This document shows, piece after piece, positions 23,130-30,271 of a DNA stretch of 43,923 bases (position 1 is the first letter of the stretch; each line of letters begins with the position of its first letter). The stretch is taken from assembly GCA_016210495.1 (NCBI GenBank), contig JACQUC010000040.1, positions 1 to 43,923 on the forward strand. The letters are read 5' to 3'. Position numbers and translations under genes: made by a program. The DNA comes from Chloroflexota bacterium. GTDB lineage: Bacteria > Chloroflexota > FW602-bin22 > JACPRP01. The notes under the pieces were generated by a model. That model ran no database searches and was not told where the DNA came from. It saw only the letters and a list, made by a program, of their open reading frames with translations.

Positions 23130-23972
23130 TCACCTCATTACGCGCAATCGTGCTCTTATGAGTGTAGCAATGACGTACGACGATAGGACGAGTGCCAGCA
23201 GCACCAGCGCCGTGCCGTACTGGATTCTGGGGGGCATATTGGGCACCTGGGTCGTAATGACGAACAGGTGGTAGGGCAGCGCCATAACCTGGTCGAAAGG
23301 AGACGTCGGGAGCCTTGGCAGGAAGAAGGCGGCGGCGGTGAAGAGAATGGGCGCCGTCTCCCCGGCGGCGCGGCCCAAGCCGAGCACGATGCCCGTGATT
23401 ATACCGGGCAAAGCGTAAGGGATGACCTGGTGTCGGACCGTTTGCCACTTAGTGGCGCCAAGGGCCAGGCTGGCCTGCCGGAAGTCCTGCGGAACGGCCC
23501 GAATAGCCTCTTCGGATGCGGTGATAATCACGGGCGTTATCAATATGGCCAGCGTCAGCGACCCGGCCAGAATCGAGGCTCCGAAGCCGAGGAAGATGAC
23601 GAAGATGCCGAGGCCGAAGAGACCGTAGACCACAGAGGGCACGCCGGCCAAGTTGACGATGGCGATCCTGACGAGCCTGGTAAAGCGATTGTCCTGCGCA
23701 TACTCGGACAGATATACTGCAGCGCCCACGCCGATGGGCACAGAGAAAACCGCCGTCCCGACGATCAGCAGCACCGTCCCGTAGATGGCAGGAAAGATGC
23801 CCCCCGCCTTCATGCCGCGTCGGGGCATCTCGGTCAGGAACTCCCAGCTCAGACCGGGCAGGCCCTGGGCCAGGACGAAGACCACGACGAAAAGCACCGG
23901 AGCCACGATGGCGATGGCCGCCGCCGCCATAAGGGCGAAAGCCAATCTCTCGGAGGCTCGCTTAGAGATCAT
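23130..23972 (-). CDS. pstA: Phosphate ABC transporter permease PstA
   Basis: 280 aa with six hydrophobic segments. The ATPase-docking loop is clear (EEAIRAVPQDFRQASLALGA, ATKWQTVRHQVIPYALPGII), followed by GRAAGETAPILFTAA, all typical of PstA. The ATG at 23972 overlaps the pstC stop as ATGA, which fixes the start and indicates coupled translation. The frame stays open upstream of this ATG, but there it only shadows pstC. Confidence 0.95.
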   Translation of the reverse strand: MISKRASERLAFALMAAAAIAIVAPVLFVVVFVLAQGLPGLSWEFLTEMPRRGMKAGGIFPAIYGTVLLIVGTAVFSVPIGVGAAVYLSEYAQDNRFTRLVRIAIVNLAGVPSVVYGLFGLGIFVIFLGFGASILAGSLTLAILITPVIITASEEAIRAVPQDFRQASLALGATKWQTVRHQVIPYALPGIITGIVLGLGRAAGETAPILFTAAAFFLPRLPTSPFDQVMALPYHLFVITTQVPNMPPRIQYGTALVLLALVLSSYVIATLIRARLRVMR

Positions 23973-24877
23973 GCCGGCCTCCTGCGCATTCGGTGCAGCA
24001 CCACGTCGGCGACGGTGTTTATCATCAGAGTGATGATGAACAGCGCGATGCCGATGGCGAAGAGGGCGTGGTAATGATCGCTGCCGCGCGCCGTCTCGCC
24101 CATTTCGGCCGCGATGGTGGCCGTGAGCGTTCGCAGAGGCTCGAGAAGCGTGGTGGGCATGACCGGCGCGTTGCCGGTTACCATCCAGACGGCCATGGTC
24201 TCGCCGATGGCGCGCCCAATGCCCAGCATGATGGCGGCGGCGATTCCCGACAGGGCCGCGGGCAGGGTCACGCCCCGAATGGTCTGCCATTTTGTCGCCC
24301 CCAGGGCCAAGGAGGCTTGCCGGTACTCGTCGGGCACGGCCCTGATGGCATCGTCGGAGATGCTCACGATGGTGGGCAGCGCCATGTACGCCAGTATTAT
24401 GCTGCCGGTGAGTCCCGTCAGGCCAGTGGGCAGATCGAAGGCGTTCTTCACCATCTGGGCCAGAACAAGGTAACCGACGAAACCAAGGACGACCGAAGGG
24501 ATACCCGCCAACAGCTCGACGGTAGGCTTGAGAATGCCCTTGACCCAGTTGGGCGCGACCTCCGCCAGATAGACCGCGACGGCGAGACCTAGGGGAAGGG
24601 CGATGGCGATGGCGCCGGCCGTGACCAGCAGCGAGCCGAGGATCAAGGGCAGGATGCCAAATATTCCGGACAGCGGGAACCACTCGACGCCGAGGACGAA
24701 GCTCACGGGAGGCACGACCGCGAAGATAGGCAGTCCCTCGCGGAGCAAGAAGATCAGGATCAGCAGCACGAAAACCATGGCGGCGATGCCGGACAGAAAG
24801 ATTAGCCCTTCGGCCAGCTTATCGCCGAGCCGGGTTCTTCTCGATGTCTTGGACCACGCCGCTGCACTTCTGTTCAC
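23969..24877 (-). CDS. pstC: Phosphate ABC transporter permease PstC
   Basis: 302 aa with six hydrophobic segments. The EAA loop (DDAIRAVPDEYRQASLALGA, ATKWQTIRGVTLPAALSGI) and GRAIGETMAVWMVTGNAP are characteristic of PstC. The start is GTG at 24877 with GAGGT upstream. It pairs with PstA to form the phosphate channel. A gap of 257 bp separates it from pstS, larger than elsewhere in the operon and containing hairpins (see 25018-25110). Confidence 0.95.
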   Translation of the reverse strand: MNRSAAAWSKTSRRTRLGDKLAEGLIFLSGIAAMVFVLLILIFLLREGLPIFAVVPPVSFVLGVEWFPLSGIFGILPLILGSLLVTAGAIAIALPLGLAVAVYLAEVAPNWVKGILKPTVELLAGIPSVVLGFVGYLVLAQMVKNAFDLPTGLTGLTGSIILAYMALPTIVSISDDAIRAVPDEYRQASLALGATKWQTIRGVTLPAALSGIAAAIMLGIGRAIGETMAVWMVTGNAPVMPTTLLEPLRTLTATIAAEMGETARGSDHYHALFAIGIALFIITLMINTVADVVLHRMRRRPA

Positions 24878-25017
24878 TCGGACCTCACTACAAACTCACG
24901 CCATACGCTCTGTCGCCGCACGCTTATCGTCCTTGAACTATTGGATTCGGTGTCTCATCCACGCGGGTTGCACGGGATGTCGTGCTTGGCCGCTTTGGTC
25001 GTCCTTCGCGGCCCCGA

Positions 25018-25110
25018 TAGGTCTCCAGCAATGTACCGGGGCTCGCGTCAAGCCTTTTTCTGGCGTGATTGCTGCTAAGCGGCTTGACGGCGTCCCCGAT
25101 GCATCGGGGC
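25018..25110. promoter_or_regulatory. Hairpins between pstS and pstC
   Basis: Two structures lie in this 257-bp gap: CGTCAAGCC pairing with GGCTTGACG (about 25047 and 25081, 26-nt loop), and the perfect 16-bp palindrome CCCCGATGCATCGGGG (about 25096-25111). In pst operons, stems after pstS often cause partial termination or protect the 3' end, so the binding protein is made in excess. The role here is inferred. Confidence 0.4.
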
Positions 25111-25134
25111 GCCGAAGGAAGCCATTCGCCAACC

Positions 25135-26049
25135 TCACGACCCGCCGACCTTCCTCAACGGCACGAAATCCAGATCCAACACGATTTGCTGGCCCTCGTC
25201 GCTGAGGGAGAACTCGACCAACTCCCTCACGGTTCCCTCGGGCTTCCCTCGGGTATACCAGAAGAGAGGGCGGGAGATCGGGTAGTCGCCGGAGACCACC
25301 GTAGCCACCGTGGGCAGCACGGCTTTTGCGCCCGGTTTGGGCGCGATGGCAAGAGCCTTCTGTCGATTGCCGACGTAGCCCAGTCCGTAGTAACCGATGG
25401 CATTACGGTTGGTGGCCACCTCGTCGGCGATGGCCTGGGATGAAGGCATGAGCAGCGCCCTGGGCGCGAACTCCTCCGGCCCCTTCTCGTTGCCGCGCCT
25501 CAAGACGTGCTCCTTGAAGTACAGGTGGGTGCCCGAGTTGCTTTCGCGCGAGAGGACGACGATTCGGCCCTCCCGGCCTCCAACCTCGCTCCAATTGGTT
25601 ACGGTGCCCATAAAGATATCGCGTAGCTGATCCATCGTCAGCTCGTTCACCGGATTAGCCGGGTTGACGACCACCGCGAGCCCATCCAGAGCGACCTTGA
25701 ACTCCTGAGGCTCGACGCCGTTCTTCCTGGCGCTCTCGATTTCCTCCTGCTTCATTTGCCGGGAGCTCTGGGCAATGTCGGTCGTGCCGTTGATCATCGC
25801 GGCGATGCCCGTGCCCGAGCCGCCGCCTGTCACGGCGATGCCAACACTCTTGTTCTCGATCATAAACTCCTCAGCCCAGGCCTGGCCCAGATTGACCATC
25901 GTGTCTGAGCCCTTGATCTGGATAGAGCTGCCGGGTTGGCCGGCCTGCCCGAGGCCGGCCTGTCCGCAGCTTAGGAGAAGGAGACTCAATGAAGCCAAAA
26001 ATAAAAACCAAACGCGCGACAGGTGTTGGGGGTTGTGGGTTCGTCGCAT
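25135..26049 (-). CDS. pstS: Phosphate-binding lipoprotein PstS
   Basis: 304 aa. A signal peptide ends in the lipobox LLLSC (Cys28), so the mature protein is lipid-anchored outside the membrane. Phosphate-contact segments are recognisable: IKGSDTM near residue 45, AVTGGGSGTGIAAMINGTTD, and SRESNSGTHLYFKEHVL. The ATG at 26049 follows an AGGAG region. It is the first transport gene after phoR, with its own promoter-like sequences (PHO-box-like repeat and TATACT) in the 79-bp gap. Confidence 0.95.
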   Translation of the reverse strand: MRRTHNPQHLSRVWFLFLASLSLLLLSCGQAGLGQAGQPGSSIQIKGSDTMVNLGQAWAEEFMIENKSVGIAVTGGGSGTGIAAMINGTTDIAQSSRQMKQEEIESARKNGVEPQEFKVALDGLAVVVNPANPVNELTMDQLRDIFMGTVTNWSEVGGREGRIVVLSRESNSGTHLYFKEHVLRRGNEKGPEEFAPRALLMPSSQAIADEVATNRNAIGYYGLGYVGNRQKALAIAPKPGAKAVLPTVATVVSGDYPISRPLFWYTRGKPEGTVRELVEFSLSDEGQQIVLDLDFVPLRKVGGS

Positions 26050-26059
26050 ACTTTCTCCT

Positions 26060-26085
26060 CTTCAATCACTTCTACTTGATTGAAG
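26060..26085. promoter_or_regulatory. Inverted repeat in the pstS leader
   Basis: CTTCAATCA (26060-26068) and its exact complement (26077-26085) flank an 8-nt loop. It lies between the -10-like TATACT and the pstS ATG, so it may be a leader hairpin or an extra operator. Confidence 0.4.
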
Positions 26086-26137
26086 TATACCTGCCGGATG
26101 TTAGGGCCGGCTAACCGTATTGTAAACTCTATGTAAA
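26084..26137 (-). promoter_or_regulatory. PHO-box-like direct repeats and -10 box for pstS
   Basis: On the minus strand, TTTACA occurs twice, at 26137-26132 and 26126-26121, in direct repeat with 11-bp period. This is the arrangement PhoP/PhoB proteins bind one helical turn apart; the sequence resembles the Bacillus TT(A/T)ACA type more than the E. coli PHO box. A -10-like TATACT follows at 26089-26084 with no good -35 box, as expected for an activator-dependent promoter. The repeats overlap the phoR stop codon. Confidence 0.65.
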
Positions 26138-27934
26138 CAGTCTAAGAGTAAATATGAAGGTGGCGCCCTGGCCCTCGACGCTTTCCACCCAAATGGACCC
26201 GTTGTGTGCCTGGACGATGTGCTTGGCGACGGCCAGGCCTAGACCGGTGCCGCCGGAAGAGCGCGACCTGTCCGCCTTGTAGAAGCGCTCGAAGATGCGC
26301 GGGAGATCCTCGGCAGGGATACCTACGCCGGTGTCGGCCACGGCGAAGGTCACGTGGTCGTCCTGCCGCCGCGCAGAAATGGCCACCTTGCCACCGGCCG
26401 GGGTAAACTTGATGCCGTTGTGGATCAGATTGATGAGAACCTGCTGGATGCGCTCGGCATCCGCCTGCACAGGCGGAATGTCGCATGGCACTTCCAGCAG
26501 TAGCTCCACGCCGGCTCTGTCCGCCTGCGGCCGGAGCCTTTCCACCGGGTCCTTCACGAGAGCGGCGACGTCGGTCGGCCGCAGCCGCGGTGAAGCCTGG
26601 CCCGATTCGATGCGCGACAACTCGAGGAGCTCCCGCACGAGCTGCGTCATGCCGTCTACCTCGACGTCCATTCTCGACAGGAAGTCTCGTGTTGCCACCG
26701 GGTCGTCGACAGTGGACTCTTGCAACGTCTCCACCAGGGCCTTCATCGAGGCGAGGGGCGTCCGCAGTTCGTGGGACACGTTGGCGATGAACTCCCTGCG
26801 GACGGTTTCCAGGCGGCGGAGCTCCGTGAGATCCTGGAGCACGAGAAGAACCTGCGCGGACCGATCGTCTTGGACAGGCGTCGCTATGGCGCGCACTGAG
26901 CGCTTAGGAATGCCGTATTCCACCACTCGCGCGTTTCCCGCGACGCCGTGAGTATGGTCCTGGCCTCGGTACATCTGTCCCTCTGCTCCGTATCGGGGCA
27001 GGCACTCCTGGGCCAGGTCTACCAACTCGTGATCTCGCAGCACCTCGACGTAAGAATGCCCGATGGCTTTGCTCTCCGTCGTTCGCAGAATTCGCGCGGC
27101 AGCCGCGTTCATCAGGGTGACCTTGCCCTGGTCGTCTATTATGAGTATGCCGTCTGCCAACGTTGCCAAAATGGCCGCCATTCGGTTGCGCTCGGCAGAG
27201 ATGGCCCCGATCGTTTGCTTCAGTTGCTCCCCCATATGATTGAAGGCCCGCCCCAGTTCCCCGATCTCGTCGCGCGTGTGCACGCCAATCCGTTGATCCA
27301 GGTCGCCGGCGGCGATGGACTTGGCCATCCTGGTCAGCGCCACCACCGGCCGCGTGGTAGCGCGCGCTAGGTAAAGAGCCAGCACGATGGCCAGGATGGC
27401 TGTCATCGACGCGCCTGCGACAACCGCTCGGGTGACGCTGTCCACCGAGCGATTGATCTCCGTAAGGGGCAGCGAAATGCGGGCGACGCCTACATTGTCG
27501 CCGCTCATCTTGATGGGCACGGCCACGTAGATCATGTCGTAGCCCACTGTCTTACTGTGGCGTCTGGCCTCCCCCAGACCCGAGGCGAGGGCTTGCGTGA
27601 CCTCCGGGCGAGTCCCGTGGTTCTCCATCGCGGCGGGGTCCTCGTGCGAGTCGCCGCGCACGACGCCGTTCTTGTCGATAAGCGTGATGCGTGCATTCGT
27701 CTGGCGTCCCAACCTCTTGGCTAGTTCGTCCAGATCAGCACTCTGGCGCCCAGAGCTTAGATAGGTTTCCGCGTTGTCGGCGACGAGACGAGCCTGGGCT
27801 GCCAGGTGAAGCTCCAGGTTCTGCAGGTAGTGGTCGCGCACGAGGTTGAGGAGGTACACGGAAAGGAGCAGCATGCACACCAAAACAAGCGCGACGTAGG
27901 ACGCCGCTATCCGCCATTGAAGACTCTTGAACAC
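26129..27934 (-). CDS. phoR: Phosphate-sensing-type histidine kinase PhoR
   Basis: 601 aa. Order: a TM segment at residues 8-30; an extracytoplasmic region (to about 170) with a VTRAVVAGASM-type exit; a second TM; HAMP (RPVVALTRMAKSIAAGDLDQ); PAS (MAAILATLADGILIIDDQGK); HisKA with phospho-accepting His in NVSHELRTPLASMKALVETL; and HATPase with N box NLIHNGIKFTP and G boxes DTGVGIP and GGTGLGLAVAKHIV. It autophosphorylates and phosphorylates the adjacent response regulator, 3 nt upstream in the same operon. Its placement between phoB and pstS identifies it as PhoR, with PhoU and Pst as the negative input. Confidence 0.93.
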   Translation of the reverse strand: MFKSLQWRIAASYVALVLVCMLLLSVYLLNLVRDHYLQNLELHLAAQARLVADNAETYLSSGRQSADLDELAKRLGRQTNARITLIDKNGVVRGDSHEDPAAMENHGTRPEVTQALASGLGEARRHSKTVGYDMIYVAVPIKMSGDNVGVARISLPLTEINRSVDSVTRAVVAGASMTAILAIVLALYLARATTRPVVALTRMAKSIAAGDLDQRIGVHTRDEIGELGRAFNHMGEQLKQTIGAISAERNRMAAILATLADGILIIDDQGKVTLMNAAAARILRTTESKAIGHSYVEVLRDHELVDLAQECLPRYGAEGQMYRGQDHTHGVAGNARVVEYGIPKRSVRAIATPVQDDRSAQVLLVLQDLTELRRLETVRREFIANVSHELRTPLASMKALVETLQESTVDDPVATRDFLSRMDVEVDGMTQLVRELLELSRIESGQASPRLRPTDVAALVKDPVERLRPQADRAGVELLLEVPCDIPPVQADAERIQQVLINLIHNGIKFTPAGGKVAISARRQDDHVTFAVADTGVGIPAEDLPRIFERFYKADRSRSSGGTGLGLAVAKHIVQAHNGSIWVESVEGQGATFIFTLRLFT

Positions 27935-27937
27935 AGC

Positions 27938-28639
27938 CTATTCCCTGAAACGGTAGCCTACGCCTCGCACGGTCTCGAGGTGAAGAGGTTCGCCGGGATC
28001 AACCTCGATCTTCTCCCGGAGACTGCGGACGTGAACGTCGACCGTGCGCGTATCGCCGGCGAATTCGTAGCCCCAGACCCTTTGGAGAAGAACGTCCCTG
28101 GAGAAAACCTGGCCACGGTACTTTACCAGGAAGGTCAAGAGGTCGAACTCCTTGGGCTTAAGCGTCACCTCCTTGCCCCTCTGGACTACACGGTGGCGGG
28201 CGAGGTCGATAACCAGTCCGCCTGCTACTATGGGTGGGGGCACATCGGCGGCCGCATCCGTGGCTTCCTCCCGCGACATCTGCGCCCGACGCAGCATGGC
28301 CCGCACACGTGCCATCAGTTCCCGCATGCTAAACGGCTTGGTGACGTAGTCGTCGGCTCCGAGCTCCAGCCCCACCACCTTGTCGACCTCGTCATCCCTC
28401 GCCGTAAGCATGAGGATCGGCACTGCCGTTACCTTGCGCAAGGTACGGCAGACCTCGAATCCGTCCATCTTTGGCAGCATTATGTCCAATAGCACGACGT
28501 CCGGTTTCTCCCTGCGCGCGACTTCGAGAGCCTGAAGTCCGTCCAGAGCAACGCAGACTTCAAAGCCTTCGCGGCGCAGCCTGTACTTGATCGTCTCGAC
28601 GAGTGTCGCCTCATCGTCTACCACTAGTATCTTTGCCAT
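27938..28639 (-). CDS. phoB: OmpR-family response regulator PhoB/PhoP
   Basis: 233 aa. Receiver domain with acidic pair DDE at 8-10, phospho-acceptor Asp52 ([13 protein letters not shown]), Thr in MLTARDD and Lys in YVTKPFS. The C-terminal winged helix of the OmpR/PhoB type contains [20 protein letters not shown] and [15 protein letters not shown]. It should activate pstS through the direct repeats at 26121-26137. A candidate promoter (TTGCGC-18-TACAAT) lies at 28702-28673. In genomes of this type the gene could equally be named phoP. Confidence 0.93.
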   Translation of the reverse strand: MAKILVVDDEATLVETIKYRLRREGFEVCVALDGLQALEVARREKPDVVLLDIMLPKMDGFEVCRTLRKVTAVPILMLTARDDEVDKVVGLELGADDYVTKPFSMRELMARVRAMLRRAQMSREEATDAAADVPPPIVAGGLVIDLARHRVVQRGKEVTLKPKEFDLLTFLVKYRGQVFSRDVLLQRVWGYEFAGDTRTVDVHVRSLREKIEVDPGEPLHLETVRGVGYRFRE

Positions 28640-28672
28640 CCGACAGGTCTACCTCAAGCGCATTCTCCGGAA

Positions 28673-28702
28673 ATTGTATGCCAAAGCCGGCTGGCGGCGC
28701 AA
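28673..28702 (-). promoter_or_regulatory. Candidate promoter of the pho operon
   Basis: On the minus strand, a -35-like TTGCGC (28702-28697) and a -10-like TACAAT (28678-28673) are separated by 18 bp, about 34 nt before the phoB-like ATG. The -35 match is only partial. Confidence 0.4.
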
Positions 28703-28789
28703 GCAATCAGCCGCACGTCTCACTGGGCAATCATGCCCTTGGCAGCGCGCCACCATTGATGAAAAGGCGGGGACGTTCATCGCAGGGAA

Positions 28790-28893
28790 TCTGAACCGCA
28801 GATCAAGCAGATGGAGGGGATTTCACAGATACCGAGTCTCGATCATCTGGCAATCTGCGTAATCCCCTAATCTGCGTCAATCTGCGGTTCAGA
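28790..28893. mobile_element. 104-bp MITE-like element with 14-bp terminal inverted repeats
   Basis: TCTGAACCGCAGAT at 28790-28803 is exactly inverted at 28880-28893. The interior carries repeated AATCTGCG units and TTCACAGATACCGAGTCTCG. A partial copy of the right two-thirds lies at 3698-3771. It is noncoding and lies between the cytochrome and phoB-like genes. Confidence 0.7.
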
Positions 28894-28942
28894 CTCTTTG
28901 CGGTTCACCCGTTTTCGTGTTAGGAACCGAGATGGGTGGGAA

Positions 28943-28981
28943 GGGTCGGGAAGGTGCGCCTGGCCGGTACCTTCCCGACCC
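28943..28981 (-). terminator. Strong hairpin downstream of the cytochrome gene
   Basis: A perfect 13-bp stem (GGGTCGGGAAGGT at 28943-28955 against 28969-28981) with a 13-nt loop begins about 17 nt past the cytochrome stop on the minus strand. No U-tract follows. Position and stability fit a transcription end. Confidence 0.5.
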
Positions 28982-28997
28982 GGAGATGGCGGATGGC

Positions 28998-29777
28998 CTA
29001 CGCGCGTTGCGCGGCGAGCATCTTGATGACCAACCCGGCTGCGAGACCAAGGCCGCCCAGGATAACCAGGAGCCGAAGGAGGTTCTCCGGGGCATCGCCG
29101 GTTCTGGGCAAGGTTGTGGGCGCAGGCTGCGACGGCGCCACCGGAGCCTGTGGCTTGGTCTCGGCCGGCGGCTGTGGCTTGGGAGCGGCGGCTGGCGCCG
29201 GCATGCTGCGCAGCCACTCGTTGACCGTCGTAACGTCGGCATCGCTGATCTGCGCCGCCGTGAAAGAAGGCATGCGGGCGCGCGGCGTCCTGACCTGGGT
29301 TATCTCCTGCGCGGCGTCCAGCCTGGTGCCGGCGACGCTTGGAGGAATGCGGTGGCAGGCGGCGCAGCCGTTTTCCACGAAAATCACCTGTCCGGCCGGA
29401 TCGCCCTCCTTGGTGGAAAACGCGTAGGTGCCTCGAGTGGCCGGTGCTGGCGTCGACTTGAGGAAATCCACGATGTCGGCTATCTCCGCGTCGGAGACCT
29501 GTGCTTCAGAGAAGCCGGGCATGTTGCCCACTTTGGCGCGTGCCTTGGCTGTGACCTGGGCTAGGGTCCTCTGGGTCCCAGCCAAGGTTGGACCGAACCC
29601 GCCCTCTGCGTTCTGCCCGTGGCAGTTCGCACAGAGCTTCGCGGCGAAAAGCTCCTTCCCTTTGGCGGCATCGGCTGACGGTTCGGCGGCGGCTAGGCCG
29701 ACAGCAACGAACGTGAGCACCAACCCCCCAATCAGGGCAAGGACTAGCCAGTGGTTTCGGCCTAGACTCTTGTCCAC
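28998..29777 (-). CDS. Diheme c-type cytochrome with LPXTG-like wall-sorting tail
   Basis: 259 aa. A signal peptide or anchor occupies residues 10-30. Two class-I cytochrome c domains follow, with heme motifs CANCH (49-53) and CAACH (138-142). Met86 (NMPGF) and Met169 (RMPSF) are likely the distal ligands. A Pro/Ala-rich linker leads to LPRTG (223-227), a hydrophobic span (LLVILGGLGLAAGLVIKML) and a short basic end, the layout of a sortase substrate. It would carry electrons outside the membrane, possibly fixed to the cell wall. The start is GTG at 29777 with GGAGG 8 nt upstream. It appears monocistronic. A plain C-terminal membrane anchor is the alternative to sortase attachment. Confidence 0.85.
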   Translation of the reverse strand: MDKSLGRNHWLVLALIGGLVLTFVAVGLAAAEPSADAAKGKELFAAKLCANCHGQNAEGGFGPTLAGTQRTLAQVTAKARAKVGNMPGFSEAQVSDAEIADIVDFLKSTPAPATRGTYAFSTKEGDPAGQVIFVENGCAACHRIPPSVAGTRLDAAQEITQVRTPRARMPSFTAAQISDADVTTVNEWLRSMPAPAAAPKPQPPAETKPQAPVAPSQPAPTTLPRTGDAPENLLRLLVILGGLGLAAGLVIKMLAAQRA

Positions 29778-30271
29778 GATTTCATCCTCCCTTTTGTACT
29801 ACTAAGTATCTGCCAGGCGCAAATCTGGTGTACTGTGCCAACTGGGCGTGGTGGCGTCCCGTAATGCCCCGCGCAGGCTCAAGCCTGCGGCTACAAGGCC
29901 CCACCCGCATCGTGGGGCACATCGAAGAGCACTGAGGGTTATATCTACGCTCCCACACTACGCTTCCCAACAACACACGAGGCTATTCTGCCTGCTCAAT
30001 CACTTGGTGGCGGCCTGCGATGGCGTCTTTTCGACTGGCAACGTCCGTGAGTTTTCCAAAAGTGGCTACAGGCACAAATACTGCAAGAACCGTGCCTAGG
30101 CACTGTCGCCATGTTGGTGCAGACGGCTTCGCGGTACCGAGGGTTACGTTTTCACATCCCTATTCGTTTTCGGCGGCAAAGTGCAATGGACATATGGTAA
30201 AATAATTTGGTCAACATGATTGGGGTGGATGATGGGAGGCGTGGGAAAGCACGCCTTGTTTTGTTGAAGCT
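29778..30271. other. Intergenic region with a palindromic repeat and the TPR-gene leader
   Basis: A 494-bp divergent region. It contains the palindrome CGCAGGCT-CA-AGCCTGCG at 29872-29889, similar to dispersed repeats in GC-rich genomes. A TAAAAT-like -10 lies near 30198 on the plus strand, ahead of the TPR gene. I see no gene in it. Confidence 0.5.
30234..30265 (+). promoter_or_regulatory. Terminator-like hairpin just before the TPR gene start
   Basis: GGCGTG (30238-30243) pairs with CACGCC (30250-30255) across a GGAAAG loop, and the T-rich TTGTTTTGTT follows. It ends about 7 nt before the ATG at 30272. The only SD-like sequence, GGGAGG (30234-30239), overlaps the 5' arm. This could be a leader attenuator or a structure controlling ribosome access. 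Confidence 0.45.

Noticed and set aside
23973..24683. Upstream extension of the pstA frame
   Set aside because: Shadows pstC; the ATGA overlap at 23969-23972 fixes the pstA start.
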